Assembly (NCBI RefSeq): GCF_000559025.1
Contig: NZ_JAAN01000013.1
Coordinates: forward strand, 1-64,000
DNA from: Luteimonas huabeiensis HB2
GTDB lineage: Bacteria; Pseudomonadota; Gammaproteobacteria; Xanthomonadales; Xanthomonadaceae
DNA: 64,000 bases
Direction: 5' to 3'
Of the stretch, positions 46,479 to 56,644 are shown piece after piece. The translations under genes and the position numbers were made by a program. The number at the start of each line of letters is the position of its first letter. Position 1 is the first letter of the stretch. The notes beneath the pieces are model-generated. The model had not been told where the DNA came from. It worked only from the letters and a program-made list of their open reading frames with translations, and searched no databases.

Positions 46479-47553
46479 GCTGGCCCGCTGGCTGCAGGGT
46501 CTGGAGGATTTCTTCGGACTGTTCAACTACCTCACCTTCCGCGGCATCCTGGCCGCGCTGACGGCGCTGTTCCTGTCGCTGTGGTGGGGGCCTGCGCTGA
46601 TCCGCAAGCTGGCGCAGTACAAGGGCGGCCAGCCGATCCGCCAGGACGGCCCGCAGACGCACTTCTCCAAGGCCGGCACGCCGACCATGGGCGGCGCGCT
46701 GATCCTGTTCACCGTGCTCGCCTCGGTGCTGCTGTGGGGCGACCTGCGCAACAAGTACGTGTGGGTGGTGCTGGCGGTGATGATCGCCTTCGGCGCGATC
46801 GGCTGGTACGACGACTGGATCAAGATCGTCAGGCGCGATCCCAACGGCCTGAAGTCGCGCTGGAAGTACCTGCTGCAGTCGGTGTTCGGGCTGATCGTGG
46901 GCCTGTACCTGTTCCACACCGCCGACGTGCCGGCCGCGACCACGTTCTACATCCCGCTGTTCAAGGCGGTGGCGCTGCCGCTGGTGTCGGTGACCTTCGT
47001 GGCCATCGCCTACTTCTGGATCGTCGGCTTCTCCAACGCGGTCAACCTCACCGACGGCCTCGACGGCCTGGCGATCATGCCCACCGTGCTGGTGGCCTGC
47101 GCGCTGGGCGTGTTCGCCTACGCCTCGGGCAACGCGGTGTTCTCCAACTACCTGCAGATCCCGCAGATCCCGGGCGCGGGCGAGCTGATCATCATCTGCG
47201 CGGCGATCGCCGGCGCCGGCCTCGGCTTCCTGTGGTTCAACACCTACCCGGCGATGGTGTTCATGGGCGACATCGGCGCGCTGGCGCTGGGGGCGGTGCT
47301 GGGCACGATCGCGGTCATCGTGCGCCAGGAGCTGGTGCTGGTGATCATGGGCGGCATCTTCGTCATCGAGACGCTCTCGGTGATGATCCAGGTGGCCTCG
47401 TTCAAGCTGACCGGCAAGCGCGTGTTCCGGATGGCGCCGATCCACCACCACTTCGAGCTGAAGGGCTGGCCGGAGCCGCGGGTGATCGTGCGCTTCTGGA
47501 TCATCTCGGTGATCCTGGTCCTGGTCGGCCTGGCGACGTTGAAGGTGCGCTGA
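46468..47553 (+). CDS. mraY: Phospho-N-acetylmuramoyl-pentapeptide transferase
   Basis: A 361-residue polytopic inner-membrane enzyme (about 10 helices) that moves phospho-MurNAc-pentapeptide onto undecaprenyl phosphate to form lipid I. Signature sequences are [20 protein letters not shown] and TMGG, the acidic [23 protein letters not shown], and the Mg-binding [11 protein letters not shown], with [18 protein letters not shown] near the end. The start lies inside murF (11-bp overlap). The stop shares one base with the ftsW ATG. Confidence 0.97.
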   Translation: MLLELARWLQGLEDFFGLFNYLTFRGILAALTALFLSLWWGPALIRKLAQYKGGQPIRQDGPQTHFSKAGTPTMGGALILFTVLASVLLWGDLRNKYVWVVLAVMIAFGAIGWYDDWIKIVRRDPNGLKSRWKYLLQSVFGLIVGLYLFHTADVPAATTFYIPLFKAVALPLVSVTFVAIAYFWIVGFSNAVNLTDGLDGLAIMPTVLVACALGVFAYASGNAVFSNYLQIPQIPGAGELIIICAAIAGAGLGFLWFNTYPAMVFMGDIGALALGAVLGTIAVIVRQELVLVIMGGIFVIETLSVMIQVASFKLTGKRVFRMAPIHHHFELKGWPEPRVIVRFWIISVILVLVGLATLKVR

Positions 47554-48860
47554 TGAACCCGCACTTCGACCCCGCCAGACAGGCCACGCCGCTGGATGCG
47601 ATCCAGGGGCGCTTCGACCCGTGGCTGGTCGGCGCGGCGATCGCGCTGGCGGTGCTGGGCGTGGTGATGGTCGCCTCCAGCTCGATCGCCATCGGCGAGG
47701 AGCTGCACGTCGGGCCGTTCTACTTCCTGACCCGGCACCTGATGTTCCTCGGGCTCGGCGCGGTGCTGTGCATGGTGGTGGCGCGCACCGAGCTGCGCAG
47801 CATCGAGAAGTACGACCGCCTGCTGCTGCTGGGCTGCTTCGTGGCGCTGCTGCTGGTGTTCGTGCCGGGGCTGGGCTACAGCGTCAACGGCGCGCGGCGC
47901 TGGATCAACCTCGGGGTCTCCAACTTCCAGGTCGTCGAGGCGGTGAAGCTGATGTACATCGTCTGGCTGGCGAGCTACCTGGTCCGCTTCCGCGACGAGG
48001 TCAACGCGACCTGGGGCGCGATGCTCAAGCCGATCGGCGTGGCGGTGGGGCTGATGGGGCTGCTGGTGCTGCAGCCGGACTTCGGTTCCCTGGCGCTGAT
48101 CCTGGCGATCACCGCCGGCATGCTGGTGCTGGGCGGCGTGCACCTGCCGCGCATGGCCGCGCCGGTGATCGTCGGCCTGCCGGTGCTGGCGGTCGTGGCG
48201 ATCGCCGAACCCTACCGCATGCGCCGGCTGACCTCGTTCATGGACCCGTTCGCGGATCCCTTCAACAGCGGCTACCAGCTGGCCAACGCGCTGATGGCGG
48301 TCGGGCGCGGCGAATTCGCCGGGGTGGGTCTGGGCGCCTCGATCCAGAAGCTCAACTACCTGCCCGAGGCGCATACCGACTTCATCCTCGCGGTGATCGC
48401 CGAGGAACTCGGCTTCCTGGGCGTGTGCCTGGTGGTCGGGCTGTACGCGCTGCTGGTCGGGCGCGCGCTGTGGATCGGCCTGAAGTGCGTGGAGATGCGC
48501 CGCCACTTCGCCGGCTACTGCGCGTTCGGCGTGGCGCTGTCGATCGGCCTGCAGAGCCTGGTCTCGATCGGCGTCAATCTGGGCCTGCTGCCGACCAAGG
48601 GCCTGACCCTGCCGCTGGTGTCCTCCGGCGGCTCCAGCGTGCTGATGACCTGCGTGGCGGTGGGCCTGCTGCTGCGCGTGTCCTACGAACTCGACCGCGC
48701 GCAGCGCCAGGTCGCGCGCCTGCGCGGCGAGGGCCCGGCTGCGGCCGCGGCGGCGCCTGCGGCGACGTCCACCGCCGCGCCCGCGGCGCCGGCGGCCGCG
48801 GCGCGCGGGACCGGCCGCCTGCGCCAGCGCGTCGATCCGACCTTCGGGAGAACCGCATGA
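47553..48860 (+). CDS. ftsW: Septal peptidoglycan polymerase FtsW
   Basis: A 435-residue SEDS-family glycosyltransferase with about 10 membrane helices, partner of FtsI. Conserved pieces are [102 protein letters not shown] and [25 protein letters not shown]. The last 50 residues are Ala-rich and low in conservation. The stop overlaps the murC ATG by 4 nt, leaving no room for murG, which normally follows ftsW. Confidence 0.97.
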   Translation: MNPHFDPARQATPLDAIQGRFDPWLVGAAIALAVLGVVMVASSSIAIGEELHVGPFYFLTRHLMFLGLGAVLCMVVARTELRSIEKYDRLLLLGCFVALLLVFVPGLGYSVNGARRWINLGVSNFQVVEAVKLMYIVWLASYLVRFRDEVNATWGAMLKPIGVAVGLMGLLVLQPDFGSLALILAITAGMLVLGGVHLPRMAAPVIVGLPVLAVVAIAEPYRMRRLTSFMDPFADPFNSGYQLANALMAVGRGEFAGVGLGASIQKLNYLPEAHTDFILAVIAEELGFLGVCLVVGLYALLVGRALWIGLKCVEMRRHFAGYCAFGVALSIGLQSLVSIGVNLGLLPTKGLTLPLVSSGGSSVLMTCVAVGLLLRVSYELDRAQRQVARLRGEGPAAAAAAPAATSTAAPAAPAAAARGTGRLRQRVDPTFGRTA

Positions 48861-50305
48861 TCCGCCGCCTGCTCGACGCTCATGCACTGTCCGGCGCCGA
48901 CCTCGCGCGGGCCTTCGACCGCGTGCACTTCGTCGGCGTCGGCGGCGCCGGCATGAGCGGCATCGCCGAGGTGCTCAACACGCTCGGCTACCGCGTCTCG
49001 GGCTCCGATCTCGCCGACAACGCCGTCACCCGACGCCTGCAGGCGCTGGGCATCCGCGTGCAGCGCGGCCATGCCGCGGCCAACGTGCTCGGCGCCGACT
49101 GCGTGGTGGTGTCGAGCGCGATCCGCGCCGACAACCCGGAACTGATGGAGGCGCGCGCGCAGCGCATCCCGGTGGTGCCGCGCGCGGAGATGCTGGCCGA
49201 GCTGATGCGCTTCCGTCGCGGCATCGCGGTGGCCGGCACCCACGGCAAGACCACCACCACCTCGCTCACCGCCAGCGTGCTGGCCGAAGGCGACCTGGAC
49301 CCCACCTTCGTGATCGGCGGCCAGCTGCTCGCCGCCGGTGCCAATGCGCGCCTGGGCGGCAGCGACTGGCTGGTGGCCGAGGCCGACGAGAGCGACGGCA
49401 GCTTCCTGCGCCTGAACCCGCTGATGGCGGTGGTGACCAACATCGACGCCGACCACCTGGAGAACTACGGCGGCGACTTCGCCCGCGTGCAGGCGGCGTT
49501 CTCGGAGTTCCTGCACCGGCTGCCGTTCTACGGGCTGGCGGTGCTGTGCATCGACGATCCCGAGGTCGCGCGGCTGGCCGCCGACACCCCGCGCCACGTC
49601 ACCACCTACGGCTTCGCCGCCGGGGCCGACGTGCGCGCCGAGGACGTCGGCCAGGACGGTGCGCGCATGCGCTTCGTGCTGTGCCTGCCCGACGGCAGCC
49701 GCACGCCGGTGTCGCTGGCGCTGCCCGGCCGGCACAACGTGCAGAACGCGCTGGCCGCGGCCTCGATCGGCTGGCAGCTCGGCGTATCGCCGCAGCAGAT
49801 CGCAGCCGCGCTGGACAAGTTCCAGGGCATCGGCCGCCGCTTCAACCTGCTGGCCGAGCTGACCACGCCGCAGGGCGCGCGGGTGCAGCTGGTGGACGAC
49901 TACGGCCACCACCCGAAGGAGCTGAAGGCGGTGTTCGAGGCGGCGCGCGGCGGCTGGCCCGACCGCCGGCTGGCGGTGGCGTTCCAGCCGCATCGCTACA
50001 GCCGCACCCGCGACCTGCTGGACGACTTCGCCGGCGTGCTGTCGGAGGTGGACGTGCTGGTGCTGACCGAGGTCTACGCCGCCGGCGAGGCGCCGATCGC
50101 CAACGCCGACGCCAAGGCGCTGGCGCGCGCGATCCGCGCGCGCGGCCGCCTGGACCCGGTGGTGGTGGCCGACGTGGACGAACTGCGCGCGGTGCTGCCC
50201 GACGTGCTGGAGGACGGCGACCTGCTGCTGGTCATGGGCGCCGGCGACATCGGCCAGGCCGCCCAGCGGCTGGCGCAGGAAGGCTTCGCGGAGGCGGTGC
50301 GATGA
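48857..50305 (+). CDS. murC: UDP-N-acetylmuramate:L-alanine ligase
   Basis: A 482-residue ATP-dependent ligase that starts the stem peptide. Motifs: [35 protein letters not shown], the P-loop [52 protein letters not shown] and [15 protein letters not shown]. Start ATG 48857 overlaps the ftsW stop directly, so the two are coupled. ddlB follows with a 4-nt overlap. The order murC-ddlB-ftsQ is conventional; the missing gene is murG. Confidence 0.97.
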   Translation: MIRRLLDAHALSGADLARAFDRVHFVGVGGAGMSGIAEVLNTLGYRVSGSDLADNAVTRRLQALGIRVQRGHAAANVLGADCVVVSSAIRADNPELMEARAQRIPVVPRAEMLAELMRFRRGIAVAGTHGKTTTTSLTASVLAEGDLDPTFVIGGQLLAAGANARLGGSDWLVAEADESDGSFLRLNPLMAVVTNIDADHLENYGGDFARVQAAFSEFLHRLPFYGLAVLCIDDPEVARLAADTPRHVTTYGFAAGADVRAEDVGQDGARMRFVLCLPDGSRTPVSLALPGRHNVQNALAAASIGWQLGVSPQQIAAALDKFQGIGRRFNLLAELTTPQGARVQLVDDYGHHPKELKAVFEAARGGWPDRRLAVAFQPHRYSRTRDLLDDFAGVLSEVDVLVLTEVYAAGEAPIANADAKALARAIRARGRLDPVVVADVDELRAVLPDVLEDGDLLLVMGAGDIGQAAQRLAQEGFAEAVR

Positions 50306-51261
50306 GCGCGGTCGCGACCTTCCCGCCGCCGCGGCTGCGCGATCCCGCCGGGTTCGGCCGGGTGGCGGTGCTGATGGGCGGCAACGGCTCCGAGCGTACG
50401 GTGTCGCTGGATTCCGGCCGCAACGTGCTCGCCGCGCTGCGCGCCGGCGGCGTCGATGCGCATCCGGTGGACGGCATCCCCGCGCTGCTGGACGGGCTGG
50501 CCGCGGGGCGCTTCGATCGCGTGTTCAACATCCTGCATGGCGGCGACGGCGAGAACGGCGTGCTGCAGGGCCTGCTGGAGGCGCTGCGGGTGCCGTACAC
50601 CGGCTCCGGCGTGCTGGGCTCGGCGCTGACCCTGGACAAGATCCGCACCAAGCAGGTGTGGGCGAGCCTGGGCCTGCCGACGCCGGCCTACGCGCGGCTG
50701 GCGCCGGGCGAGGACGTGCATGCCGCGGCGCGCGCGCTGGGACTGCCGGTGATCGTGAAGCCGTCGCAGGAAGGTTCCAGCGTCGGCGTCAGCCGCGTGT
50801 TCGACGAGGCGGGGCTCGACGAGGCGGTGCGCCTGGCCGCGCGCTACCCCGGCGAGCTGCTGGTCGAGCGGATGGTGGTCGGCGACGAGCTGACCGTCGG
50901 CATCCTCGACGCCGGCGACGGCCCGCGCGCGCTGCCGTCGATCCGCATCGTGCCCAAGGGCGCCTGGTACGACTACGAGGCCAAGTACGTCTCCGACGAG
51001 ACCCAGTACCTGTGCCCGGGCCTGGAGGGCGAGGACGAGCGCCTGCTCGGCGAACTGGCGCTGCGCGCGTTCGTCGCCGCCGGCTGCCGCGGCTGGGGCC
51101 GGGTGGACGTGATGCGCGAGCGCGCCAGCGGCGCGTTCCAGCTGCTCGAGGTCAACACCGCGCCCGGCATGACCAGCCATTCGCTGGTGCCCAAGGCCGC
51201 GGGCGTGGCCGGCATGGACTTCGAGGCGCTGTGCTGGCGCATCCTGGAGGGCACGCTGTGA
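50302..51261 (+). CDS. ddlB: D-alanine:D-alanine ligase B
   Basis: A 319-residue ATP-grasp enzyme that makes D-Ala-D-Ala for MurF. Landmarks are [20 protein letters not shown] (usually GGxSxER), [78 protein letters not shown] and [17 protein letters not shown]. The N-terminal addition [17 protein letters not shown] precedes the usual start. It overlaps murC by 4 nt. The usual overlap with ftsQ is replaced by a 172-bp gap with a heptamer element. Confidence 0.96.
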   Translation: MSAVATFPPPRLRDPAGFGRVAVLMGGNGSERTVSLDSGRNVLAALRAGGVDAHPVDGIPALLDGLAAGRFDRVFNILHGGDGENGVLQGLLEALRVPYTGSGVLGSALTLDKIRTKQVWASLGLPTPAYARLAPGEDVHAAARALGLPVIVKPSQEGSSVGVSRVFDEAGLDEAVRLAARYPGELLVERMVVGDELTVGILDAGDGPRALPSIRIVPKGAWYDYEAKYVSDETQYLCPGLEGEDERLLGELALRAFVAAGCRGWGRVDVMRERASGAFQLLEVNTAPGMTSHSLVPKAAGVAGMDFEALCWRILEGTL

Positions 51262-51280
51262 GGCGGGCAATGGGACAGCA

Positions 51281-51415
51281 GGGGCCGGGGGCCAGGGGCC
51301 AGGGGCCTTGGAACAGCGGGGCAGCGTGCGCCGTTGGGCCGGGCGTGCGCCCTTCGTGGCCATGCCGCGTCTCCCGCTCTTTCTCTGGCCTCTGGCCCCT
51401 GGCCCCCGGCCCCCG
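51281..51415. repeat. Inverted GGGGCCA heptamer element between ddlB and ftsQ
   Basis: The left arm (51281-51309) has four 7-bp units (GGGGCCG, GGGGCCA, GGGGCCA, GGGGCCT). After about 70 bp of unrelated sequence the right arm (51385-51415) has the inverted units (CTGGCCT, CTGGCCC, CTGGCCC, CCGGCCC). ftsQ begins 19 bp later behind AGGAG. Same architecture as the elements in rsmH, ftsQ and before ftsZ. Confidence 0.85.
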
Positions 51416-51433
51416 CTCCACAGGAGCGCGTCC

Positions 51434-52516
51434 ATGAACGCGCTGCTGCGCATCCTGGCCTGGTCGATCGCGGTGGCGCTGGTGGCGCTGCCGGTGGTCG
51501 CCGTGGTGCAGGGCTGGATCGGCGCCGAGCGCTGGCCGCTGCGCACCCTGCGGGTGACCGGCGCGCTGGAGCGGGTGAGCGACGACGCGCTGCGCGCGGC
51601 GGTGCTGCCCTACGCGCGGCAAGGCTTCTTCGCGGTCGATCTGGCCGGCGCGCAGGACGCCGTTTCGCGGCTGGCCTGGGTCGAGCGCGCCGAGGTGCGC
51701 AAGCGCTGGCCGGACGTGCTGGAGGTGCGCATCAGCGAGCACCGGCCGTTCGCGCGCTGGGGCGAGGACCGGCTGCTGTCCGACCGGGGGCGCCTGTTCC
51801 CGGCCGCCGGCGTCGGGCCGCAGCCGCAGCTGCCGCGCTTCGACGGTCCCGAGGCGCGCATCGCCGACGTCGTCGCGCTCTACAACGAGTCGCGCGCGCT
51901 GTTCGGGCCGACCGGACACGACGTCGGACGTCTGGCGATCGACACCCGCGGCAGCTGGACGATGACGCTGTCCAACGGCACCGAGGTCATCGTCGGCAGC
52001 CAGCAGGCGCGCCCGCGGCTGGAGCGCTTCGCCCGCCTGCTGCCGCGGCTGGTGCACGAGCGCGCCGGGCAGCGGCTGGCGCGCGCGGACCTGCGCTACA
52101 CCAACGGGTTCGCGCTGACCTGGGAAGAAGAGCAGGGGCCAGGGGCCGGGGGCCAGGGGCCAGGGAGCGAACCCGCCACGTCCCCGGCGCCGCGCAGCGC
52201 CGCCGCGCCCCGGTCCGTCTCCGCCGCCGCCCTCGCGTCGCAGCGTCCCGCTTCTCCCTGGCCCCCGGCCCCCGGTCTCCGGCTCCTGGAACCCGCGAGC
52301 AGCGTGGCGACGTATCGACCTTTCCCTGCCGCCGCCCTCGCGTCGCAGCGTCCCGCTTCTCCCTGGCCCCTGGCCCCCGGCCTCCGGCCCCTGGAACCCG
52401 CGAGCAGCGTGGCGACGCATCGACCTTTCCCCGCCGCCGCCCTCGCGTCGCAGCGTCCCGCTTCTCCCTGGCCCCTGGCCCCCGGCCCCTGGCCCCTGGA
52501 ACTCCTACGCACATGA
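51434..52516 (+). CDS. ftsQ: Cell division protein FtsQ with a long repeat-encoded C-terminal extension
   Basis: A 360-residue bitopic divisome protein. ATG 51434 has AGGAG 7 nt upstream. A membrane helix (LAWSIAVALVALPVVAVV) precedes the POTRA domain (LRTLRVTGALERVSDDALRAAV, FFAVDLAGAQDAVSRLAWVERAEVRKRWPDVLEVRI) and the beta domain ending near LRYTNGFALTW (residue about 231). A normal Xanthomonad FtsQ ends close to this point. The remaining 129 residues are translated from a heptamer element and 105-bp tandem repeats, giving a 35-residue motif (start AAALASQRPASPWP) twice in full and once in part. The stop still overlaps the ftsA ATG by 4 nt. Confidence 0.93.
   Translation: MNALLRILAWSIAVALVALPVVAVVQGWIGAERWPLRTLRVTGALERVSDDALRAAVLPYARQGFFAVDLAGAQDAVSRLAWVERAEVRKRWPDVLEVRISEHRPFARWGEDRLLSDRGRLFPAAGVGPQPQLPRFDGPEARIADVVALYNESRALFGPTGHDVGRLAIDTRGSWTMTLSNGTEVIVGSQQARPRLERFARLLPRLVHERAGQRLARADLRYTNGFALTWEEEQGPGAGGQGPGSEPATSPAPRSAAAPRSVSAAALASQRPASPWPPAPGLRLLEPASSVATYRPFPAAALASQRPASPWPLAPGLRPLEPASSVATHRPFPAAALASQRPASPWPLAPGPWPLELLRT
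52135..52166. repeat. G-run heptamer arm inside the ftsQ extension
   Basis: GGGGCCA, GGGGCCG, GGGGCCA and GGGGCCA units in tandem, translated as [10 protein letters not shown], the same peptide seen in the RsmH tail. The inverted C-rich counterpart lies inside each of the downstream 105-bp repeats. Confidence 0.8.
52223..52502 (+). repeat. 105-bp in-frame tandem repeats in ftsQ
   Basis: Units begin at 52223, 52328 and 52433 (period exactly 105 bp, 35 codons). The third is partial and ends just before the ftsA start. Each contains CTCGCGTCGCAGCGTCCCGC followed by a run of CTGGCCC/CCGGCCC heptamers. The first two copies differ at only a few bases. Because 105 is a multiple of three, copy number can change without shifting the frame. 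Confidence 0.9.
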
Positions 52517-53748
52517 ACCGAAAAGGCGACAAGGCCCTCATCGTCGGCCTCGACATCGGCACCTCCAAGGTGGTGGCGCTGGTCGGCGAGTATTCCCCCG
52601 GCAACCCGATCGAGGTGATCGGCATCGGCAGCCACGAATCGCGCGGGCTCAAGCGCGGCGTGGTGGTGGACATCGAGTCCACGGTGCAGTCGATCCAGCG
52701 CGCGATCGAGGAAGCCGAGCTGATGGCCGGCTGCGAGATCCGCTCGGTCTACGCGTCCATCTCCGGCAACCACGTGCAGTGCAAGAACTCGCCCGGCATC
52801 GTGCCGATCCGCGACGGCGAGGTGACCTGGGCCGACCTGGACCGCGTGCTCGACGCGGCCAAGGCGGTGGCGATCCCGGCCGACCAGAAGATCCTGCACG
52901 CGATCCCGCGCGAGTACGTGCTCGACGATTCGCAGGAAGGCATCCGCAATCCGGTCGGCATGACCGGCGTGCGCCTGGAGGTGCACGCGCACCTGGTGGT
53001 GTGCGCGCAGTCGGCCGCGGCCAACATCAGCAAGTGCGTGCAGCGCTGCGGTCTCTCGATCGACGATCTGGTGCTGTCCTCGCTGGCCTCCAGCACCGCG
53101 GTGCTGACCGCCGACGAGCGCGAGCTGGGCGTGGTGCTGGTGGACATCGGCGCCGGCACCACGGATCTCGCGGTGTTCGTGCAGGGTGCGATCTGCCACA
53201 CCGCCTCGCTGCCGATCGCCGGCGACAAGGTCACCGAGGACATCGCGCACATGCTGCGCACGCCCACCCCGGAGGCCGAGCAGATCAAGGTGCGCTACGC
53301 CTGCGCGCTGGCGCAGCTGGCCACTAGCGAGGAATCGATCCAGGTGCCCAGCGTCGGCGACCGCCCGCCGCGGCGGTTGCCGCGGCAGTCGCTGGCGCAG
53401 GCGGTGCAGGCGCGCTACGAGGAGATCTTCGAGATGGTGCAGGCGGAGCTGCGCCGTTCGGGCTTCGAGCAGCACGTGCGCGCCGGCATGGTGCTGACCG
53501 GCGGCGCCTCGAAGATGGAAGGCGTGGTCGAACTGGCCGAGGAAATGCTGCAGATGCCGGTGCGCGTGGGCATCCCGCAGCACGTCACCGGCCTGGGCGA
53601 AGTGGTCGGCAACCCGGTGCACGCCACCGGCATCGGCCTGCTGCTGATGGGCAGCCAGATCGAACATCCCCGGCGCCCGGTGATCCCGACCGGGCGCGCG
53701 GGCAGTTTCTTCAAGAAGTTGAAGGAGTGGTATCGCGGCGAGTTCTGA
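52513..53748 (+). CDS. ftsA: Cell division protein FtsA
   Basis: A 411-residue actin-like ATPase that tethers FtsZ to the membrane and recruits the divisome. Landmarks are [20 protein letters not shown] (phosphate 1), [21 protein letters not shown] of the 1C domain, [16 protein letters not shown] (phosphate 2) and [21 protein letters not shown] (adenosine motif). The C-terminal amphipathic membrane-targeting helix is [16 protein letters not shown] 52513 overlaps the ftsQ stop by 4 nt. Its stop codon lies in the loop of a strong hairpin. Confidence 0.97.
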   Translation: MNRKGDKALIVGLDIGTSKVVALVGEYSPGNPIEVIGIGSHESRGLKRGVVVDIESTVQSIQRAIEEAELMAGCEIRSVYASISGNHVQCKNSPGIVPIRDGEVTWADLDRVLDAAKAVAIPADQKILHAIPREYVLDDSQEGIRNPVGMTGVRLEVHAHLVVCAQSAAANISKCVQRCGLSIDDLVLSSLASSTAVLTADERELGVVLVDIGAGTTDLAVFVQGAICHTASLPIAGDKVTEDIAHMLRTPTPEAEQIKVRYACALAQLATSEESIQVPSVGDRPPRRLPRQSLAQAVQARYEEIFEMVQAELRRSGFEQHVRAGMVLTGGASKMEGVVELAEEMLQMPVRVGIPQHVTGLGEVVGNPVHATGIGLLLMGSQIEHPRRPVIPTGRAGSFFKKLKEWYRGEF

Positions 53749-53759
53749 CGAACTCGCCG
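53736..53759 (+). terminator. Stem-loop carrying the ftsA stop codon in its loop
   Basis: CGGCGAGTTC (53736-53745) pairs perfectly with GAACTCGCCG (53750-53759) around the loop TGAC, whose first three bases are the ftsA stop. There is no T-tract, so it may act as an mRNA-stability or translation-termination element more than a terminator. Confidence 0.5.
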
Positions 53760-53764
53760 GGATC

Positions 53765-53940
53765 AGGGGCCGGAGGCCAGGGATCAGGGACGGCACGGGC
53801 TTCACGGGACTGGACACAGGAGCGGCACAGGCAAGCGGAGCGACAAGGCGGCAAGCGACTTCAAAAACTAGAAATCGCCGGTGGAACCGACGGCCTGCCA
53901 GGGGCTTTCCCTGGCCCCTGGCCTCCGGTCCCCGGCCCCC
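53765..53940. repeat. Inverted G-run heptamer element between ftsA and ftsZ
   Basis: The left arm (53765-53791) has the units AGGGGCC, GGAGGCC and AGGGATC followed by AGGGA, a mix of the GGGGCCA and GGGATCA types. The right arm (53906-53940) is the inverted C-rich set. The central segment of about 115 bp is unusually A-rich for this genome (for example CAAAAACTAGAAATCG). ftsZ starts 17 bp after the element behind AGAGGA. Confidence 0.8.
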
Positions 53941-53957
53941 AAACAGAGGACACGGAC

Positions 53958-55202
53958 ATGGCGCATTTCGAACTGGTGGAAAAGATGGCTCCCAACGCCG
54001 TCATCAAGGTGATCGGCGTGGGCGGCGGCGGCGGCAACGCGGTCTCGCACATGGTCAGCAGCAGCGTGGACGGGGTGGAATTCATCACCGCCAACACCGA
54101 CGCGCAGGCGATCAAGAACTGCGGCTCCAAGCTGCAGCTGCAACTGGGCAGCAGCGTGACCAAGGGCCTGGGCGCGGGCGCGAACCCCGAGGTCGGCCGG
54201 CAGGCCGCGCTCGAGGACCGCGAGATCATCATGGACGCGCTGCAGGGCGCGGACATGGTGTTCATCACCGCCGGCATGGGCGGCGGCACCGGCACCGGCG
54301 CGGCGCCGGTGGTGGCGCAGCTGGCCAAGGAGATGGGCATCCTGACGGTGGCGGTGGTCACCAAGCCGTTCCCGTTCGAGGGCCGCCGCCGCATGCAGGT
54401 GGCGCTCAAGGGCATCGAGGACCTGTCGCAGCATTGCGACTCGCTGATCACCATCCCCAACGAGAAGCTGATCACCGTGCTCGGCCGCAACGCGACCATG
54501 ATCCAGGCCTTCCGCGCCGCCAACGACGTGCTGCTGGGGGCGGTGCAGGGCATCGCCGACCTGATCGTGCGCCCGGGCCTGATCAACGTCGACTTCGCCG
54601 ACGTGCGCACCGTCATGTCCGAGATGGGCCTGGCGATGATGGGCACCGGCCACGCCCGCGGCGACGACCGCGCGCAGGCCGCTGCCGAGGCCGCGATCCA
54701 GAACCCGCTGCTCGACGACGTCAACCTGGCCGGCGCCAACGGCATCCTGGTCAACATCACCGCCGGTCCCGACTTCACCATGGCGGAGTTCGACGAGGTC
54801 GGCCGCACGATCGAGAACTTCTCCAGCGAGGACGCGACCGTCGTCATCGGTACCGTGCTCGATCCGGACATGCAGGACGAGGTCCGCGTCACCGTGGTCG
54901 CCACCGGCCTCAACCGCGCCGCGGCCCGTCCGGGCGTGCGCGGCGGCGAGTACGGCAGCGAGCGCGCCGCGCGTCCGCAGGTGCAGCTCATCCACACCCA
55001 GGTGCGCCGCGACGGCACCACCGGGCTGCCGATCGACGAGGTGGTCTCCGGCGGCGCCGGCCAGGCGCCGAGCATCGCCTCGGCCCTGCGCGGCCGCAGC
55101 GGCGGCGAGGACAGCGCGGCTTCCAAGCCGGCGGTGGCCGACTTCGGCAACGACAGCAGCTACCTGGACATTCCGGCGTTCCTGCGCCGCCAGGCGGACT
55201 GA
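53958..55202 (+). CDS. ftsZ: Cell division GTPase FtsZ
   Basis: A 414-residue tubulin homologue that forms the Z ring. Motifs: [26 protein letters not shown], the tubulin signature [17 protein letters not shown], and [22 protein letters not shown]-type T7 is present as [13 protein letters not shown]. The C-terminal tail ends in [13 protein letters not shown], the peptide that binds FtsA. ATG 53958 follows AGAGGA. The next gene, lpxC, is separated by an intrinsic terminator, so ftsZ ends the dcw transcript. Confidence 0.98.
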   Translation: MAHFELVEKMAPNAVIKVIGVGGGGGNAVSHMVSSSVDGVEFITANTDAQAIKNCGSKLQLQLGSSVTKGLGAGANPEVGRQAALEDREIIMDALQGADMVFITAGMGGGTGTGAAPVVAQLAKEMGILTVAVVTKPFPFEGRRRMQVALKGIEDLSQHCDSLITIPNEKLITVLGRNATMIQAFRAANDVLLGAVQGIADLIVRPGLINVDFADVRTVMSEMGLAMMGTGHARGDDRAQAAAEAAIQNPLLDDVNLAGANGILVNITAGPDFTMAEFDEVGRTIENFSSEDATVVIGTVLDPDMQDEVRVTVVATGLNRAAARPGVRGGEYGSERAARPQVQLIHTQVRRDGTTGLPIDEVVSGGAGQAPSIASALRGRSGGEDSAASKPAVADFGNDSSYLDIPAFLRRQAD

Positions 55203-55303
55203 GTCCGTCCGGCGGCATCCGCGCCTGCGCCACGGCCATCCGGCCCTGGCGCGCAGCGGTGCGTCGCGTTCGCGGTACCGGTTCGCCGGTGCCGGTCCTC
55301 TTG

Positions 55304-55336
55304 CCACCGGGCCCGCGCCGGGCCCGGTGGGTTTTT
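55304..55336 (+). terminator. Intrinsic terminator after ftsZ
   Basis: CCACCGGGCCC (55304-55314) pairs with GGGCCCGGTGG (55320-55330) around a 5-nt loop and is followed by GTTTTT. It is a textbook rho-independent terminator and marks the end of the dcw operon. It is the cleanest terminator in the window. Confidence 0.9.
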
Positions 55337-55451
55337 CCGCGCAACGCAGCGGTTCTGCACCGGCGCTTGCCGCGCAGTCGCCGCGTCCCCACGCTCGCCC
55401 GTATCCCGGGCCGCCGGCCGCCGCCGCTTCCGTCCGGTTCAGCGGGCCGCG

Positions 55452-55460
55452 TGCTAATCT
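55452..55460 (+). promoter_or_regulatory. Putative extended -10 of lpxC
   Basis: TGC-TAATCT lies 57 nt upstream of the lpxC ATG and downstream of the ftsZ terminator. The -35 is not clear. An independent promoter is expected here because the terminator isolates lpxC. Confidence 0.45.
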
Positions 55461-55516
55461 TCCGCCGTTCTGCGTCGGCTTCGCGCGTTCTTCACGTCCC
55501 CCAGATTCCCCACCCG

Positions 55517-56425
55517 ATGCCCAAGCAACGCACTCTCAAGAACACGATCCGCGCCACCGGGGTGGGTCTGCACAGCGGCGAGAAGGTCTACCTGACCCTG
55601 CGCCCGGCGCCGGTCGACACCGGCATCGTGTTCCGCCGCGTGGACCTGGACCCGGTGGTGGAGATCCCCGCCTCGGGCGAACTGGTGACCGAGACCATGC
55701 TGTGCACCGGGCTCACGCGCGGCGAGGGCAAGGTGATGACGGTCGAGCACCTGATGTCGGCGCTCGCCGGCCTGGGCGTGGACAACGTCTACGTCGAGCT
55801 GTCCGCCGCCGAGGTGCCGATCATGGACGGCTCCTCCGGCCCGTTCGTGTTCCTGCTGCAGTCGGCCGGCATCGTGACCCAGGACGCGCCCAAGCGCTTC
55901 ATCCGCATCCTGCGCCCGATCGAGGTGCGCGACGGCGACAAGCTCGCCCGCTTCAGCCCCTACGACGGCTTCCGCCTCGACTTCACCATCGAGTTCGACC
56001 ACCCCGCCATCCCGACCCAGCAATCGCGCGCCACCGTGGAGTTCTCCACCGAGAACTACATCCGCGAGGTCAGCCGCGCCCGCACCTTCGGTTTCATGCG
56101 CGACCTGGAGTTCATGCGCGAGCGCAACCTGGGCCTGGGCGGCTCGATGGACAACGCCATCGTGCTCGACGAGTTCCGCGTGCTCAACGACGACGGCCTG
56201 CGCTACGCCAACGAGTTCGTGCGGCACAAGATCCTCGACGCCATCGGCGACCTCTATCTCGTCGGCCATCCGGTGCTGGGCGCCTTCGAGGGCCACAAGT
56301 CCGGCCACGCGCTCAACAACAAGCTGGTGCGTGCGCTGCTGGCCGAGCGCTCGGCGTGGGAGGAGGTCACCTTCGCGGTGGACGCGCCTTCGCCGCTCGC
56401 CTACGGCGTGCCCGTCGCGGCCTGA
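55517..56425 (+). CDS. lpxC: UDP-3-O-acyl-N-acetylglucosamine deacetylase
   Basis: A 302-residue zinc amidase that catalyses the first committed step of lipid A synthesis. Motifs: [48 protein letters not shown] (zinc His), [54 protein letters not shown] and [17 protein letters not shown] (zinc and catalytic His). Start ATG 55517 matches the family ([11 protein letters not shown]). It is placed after ftsZ as in most gammaproteobacteria. Confidence 0.98.
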   Translation: MPKQRTLKNTIRATGVGLHSGEKVYLTLRPAPVDTGIVFRRVDLDPVVEIPASGELVTETMLCTGLTRGEGKVMTVEHLMSALAGLGVDNVYVELSAAEVPIMDGSSGPFVFLLQSAGIVTQDAPKRFIRILRPIEVRDGDKLARFSPYDGFRLDFTIEFDHPAIPTQQSRATVEFSTENYIREVSRARTFGFMRDLEFMRERNLGLGGSMDNAIVLDEFRVLNDDGLRYANEFVRHKILDAIGDLYLVGHPVLGAFEGHKSGHALNNKLVRALLAERSAWEEVTFAVDAPSPLAYGVPVAA

Positions 56426-56644
56426 GCCCCGGCCGCGGTTGCGGCCTGTTTCCTGCGCTTCCGATCCCGGAGACCGTCCGTCGGACCGTCCGCGCGCGTG
56501 CGTTTCGCGGATGAGCGCACAGTGAAGCCATAACGAAAATCTAACATCCGCCTAGCGATTTCTTATCGAGGCGTTAACCCCTCGCGAAGGCCGTGCCGCT
56601 AGGATGCCCGCTCCCCCTGCGTGGACGCGGTGTGAAGCCGAAGC

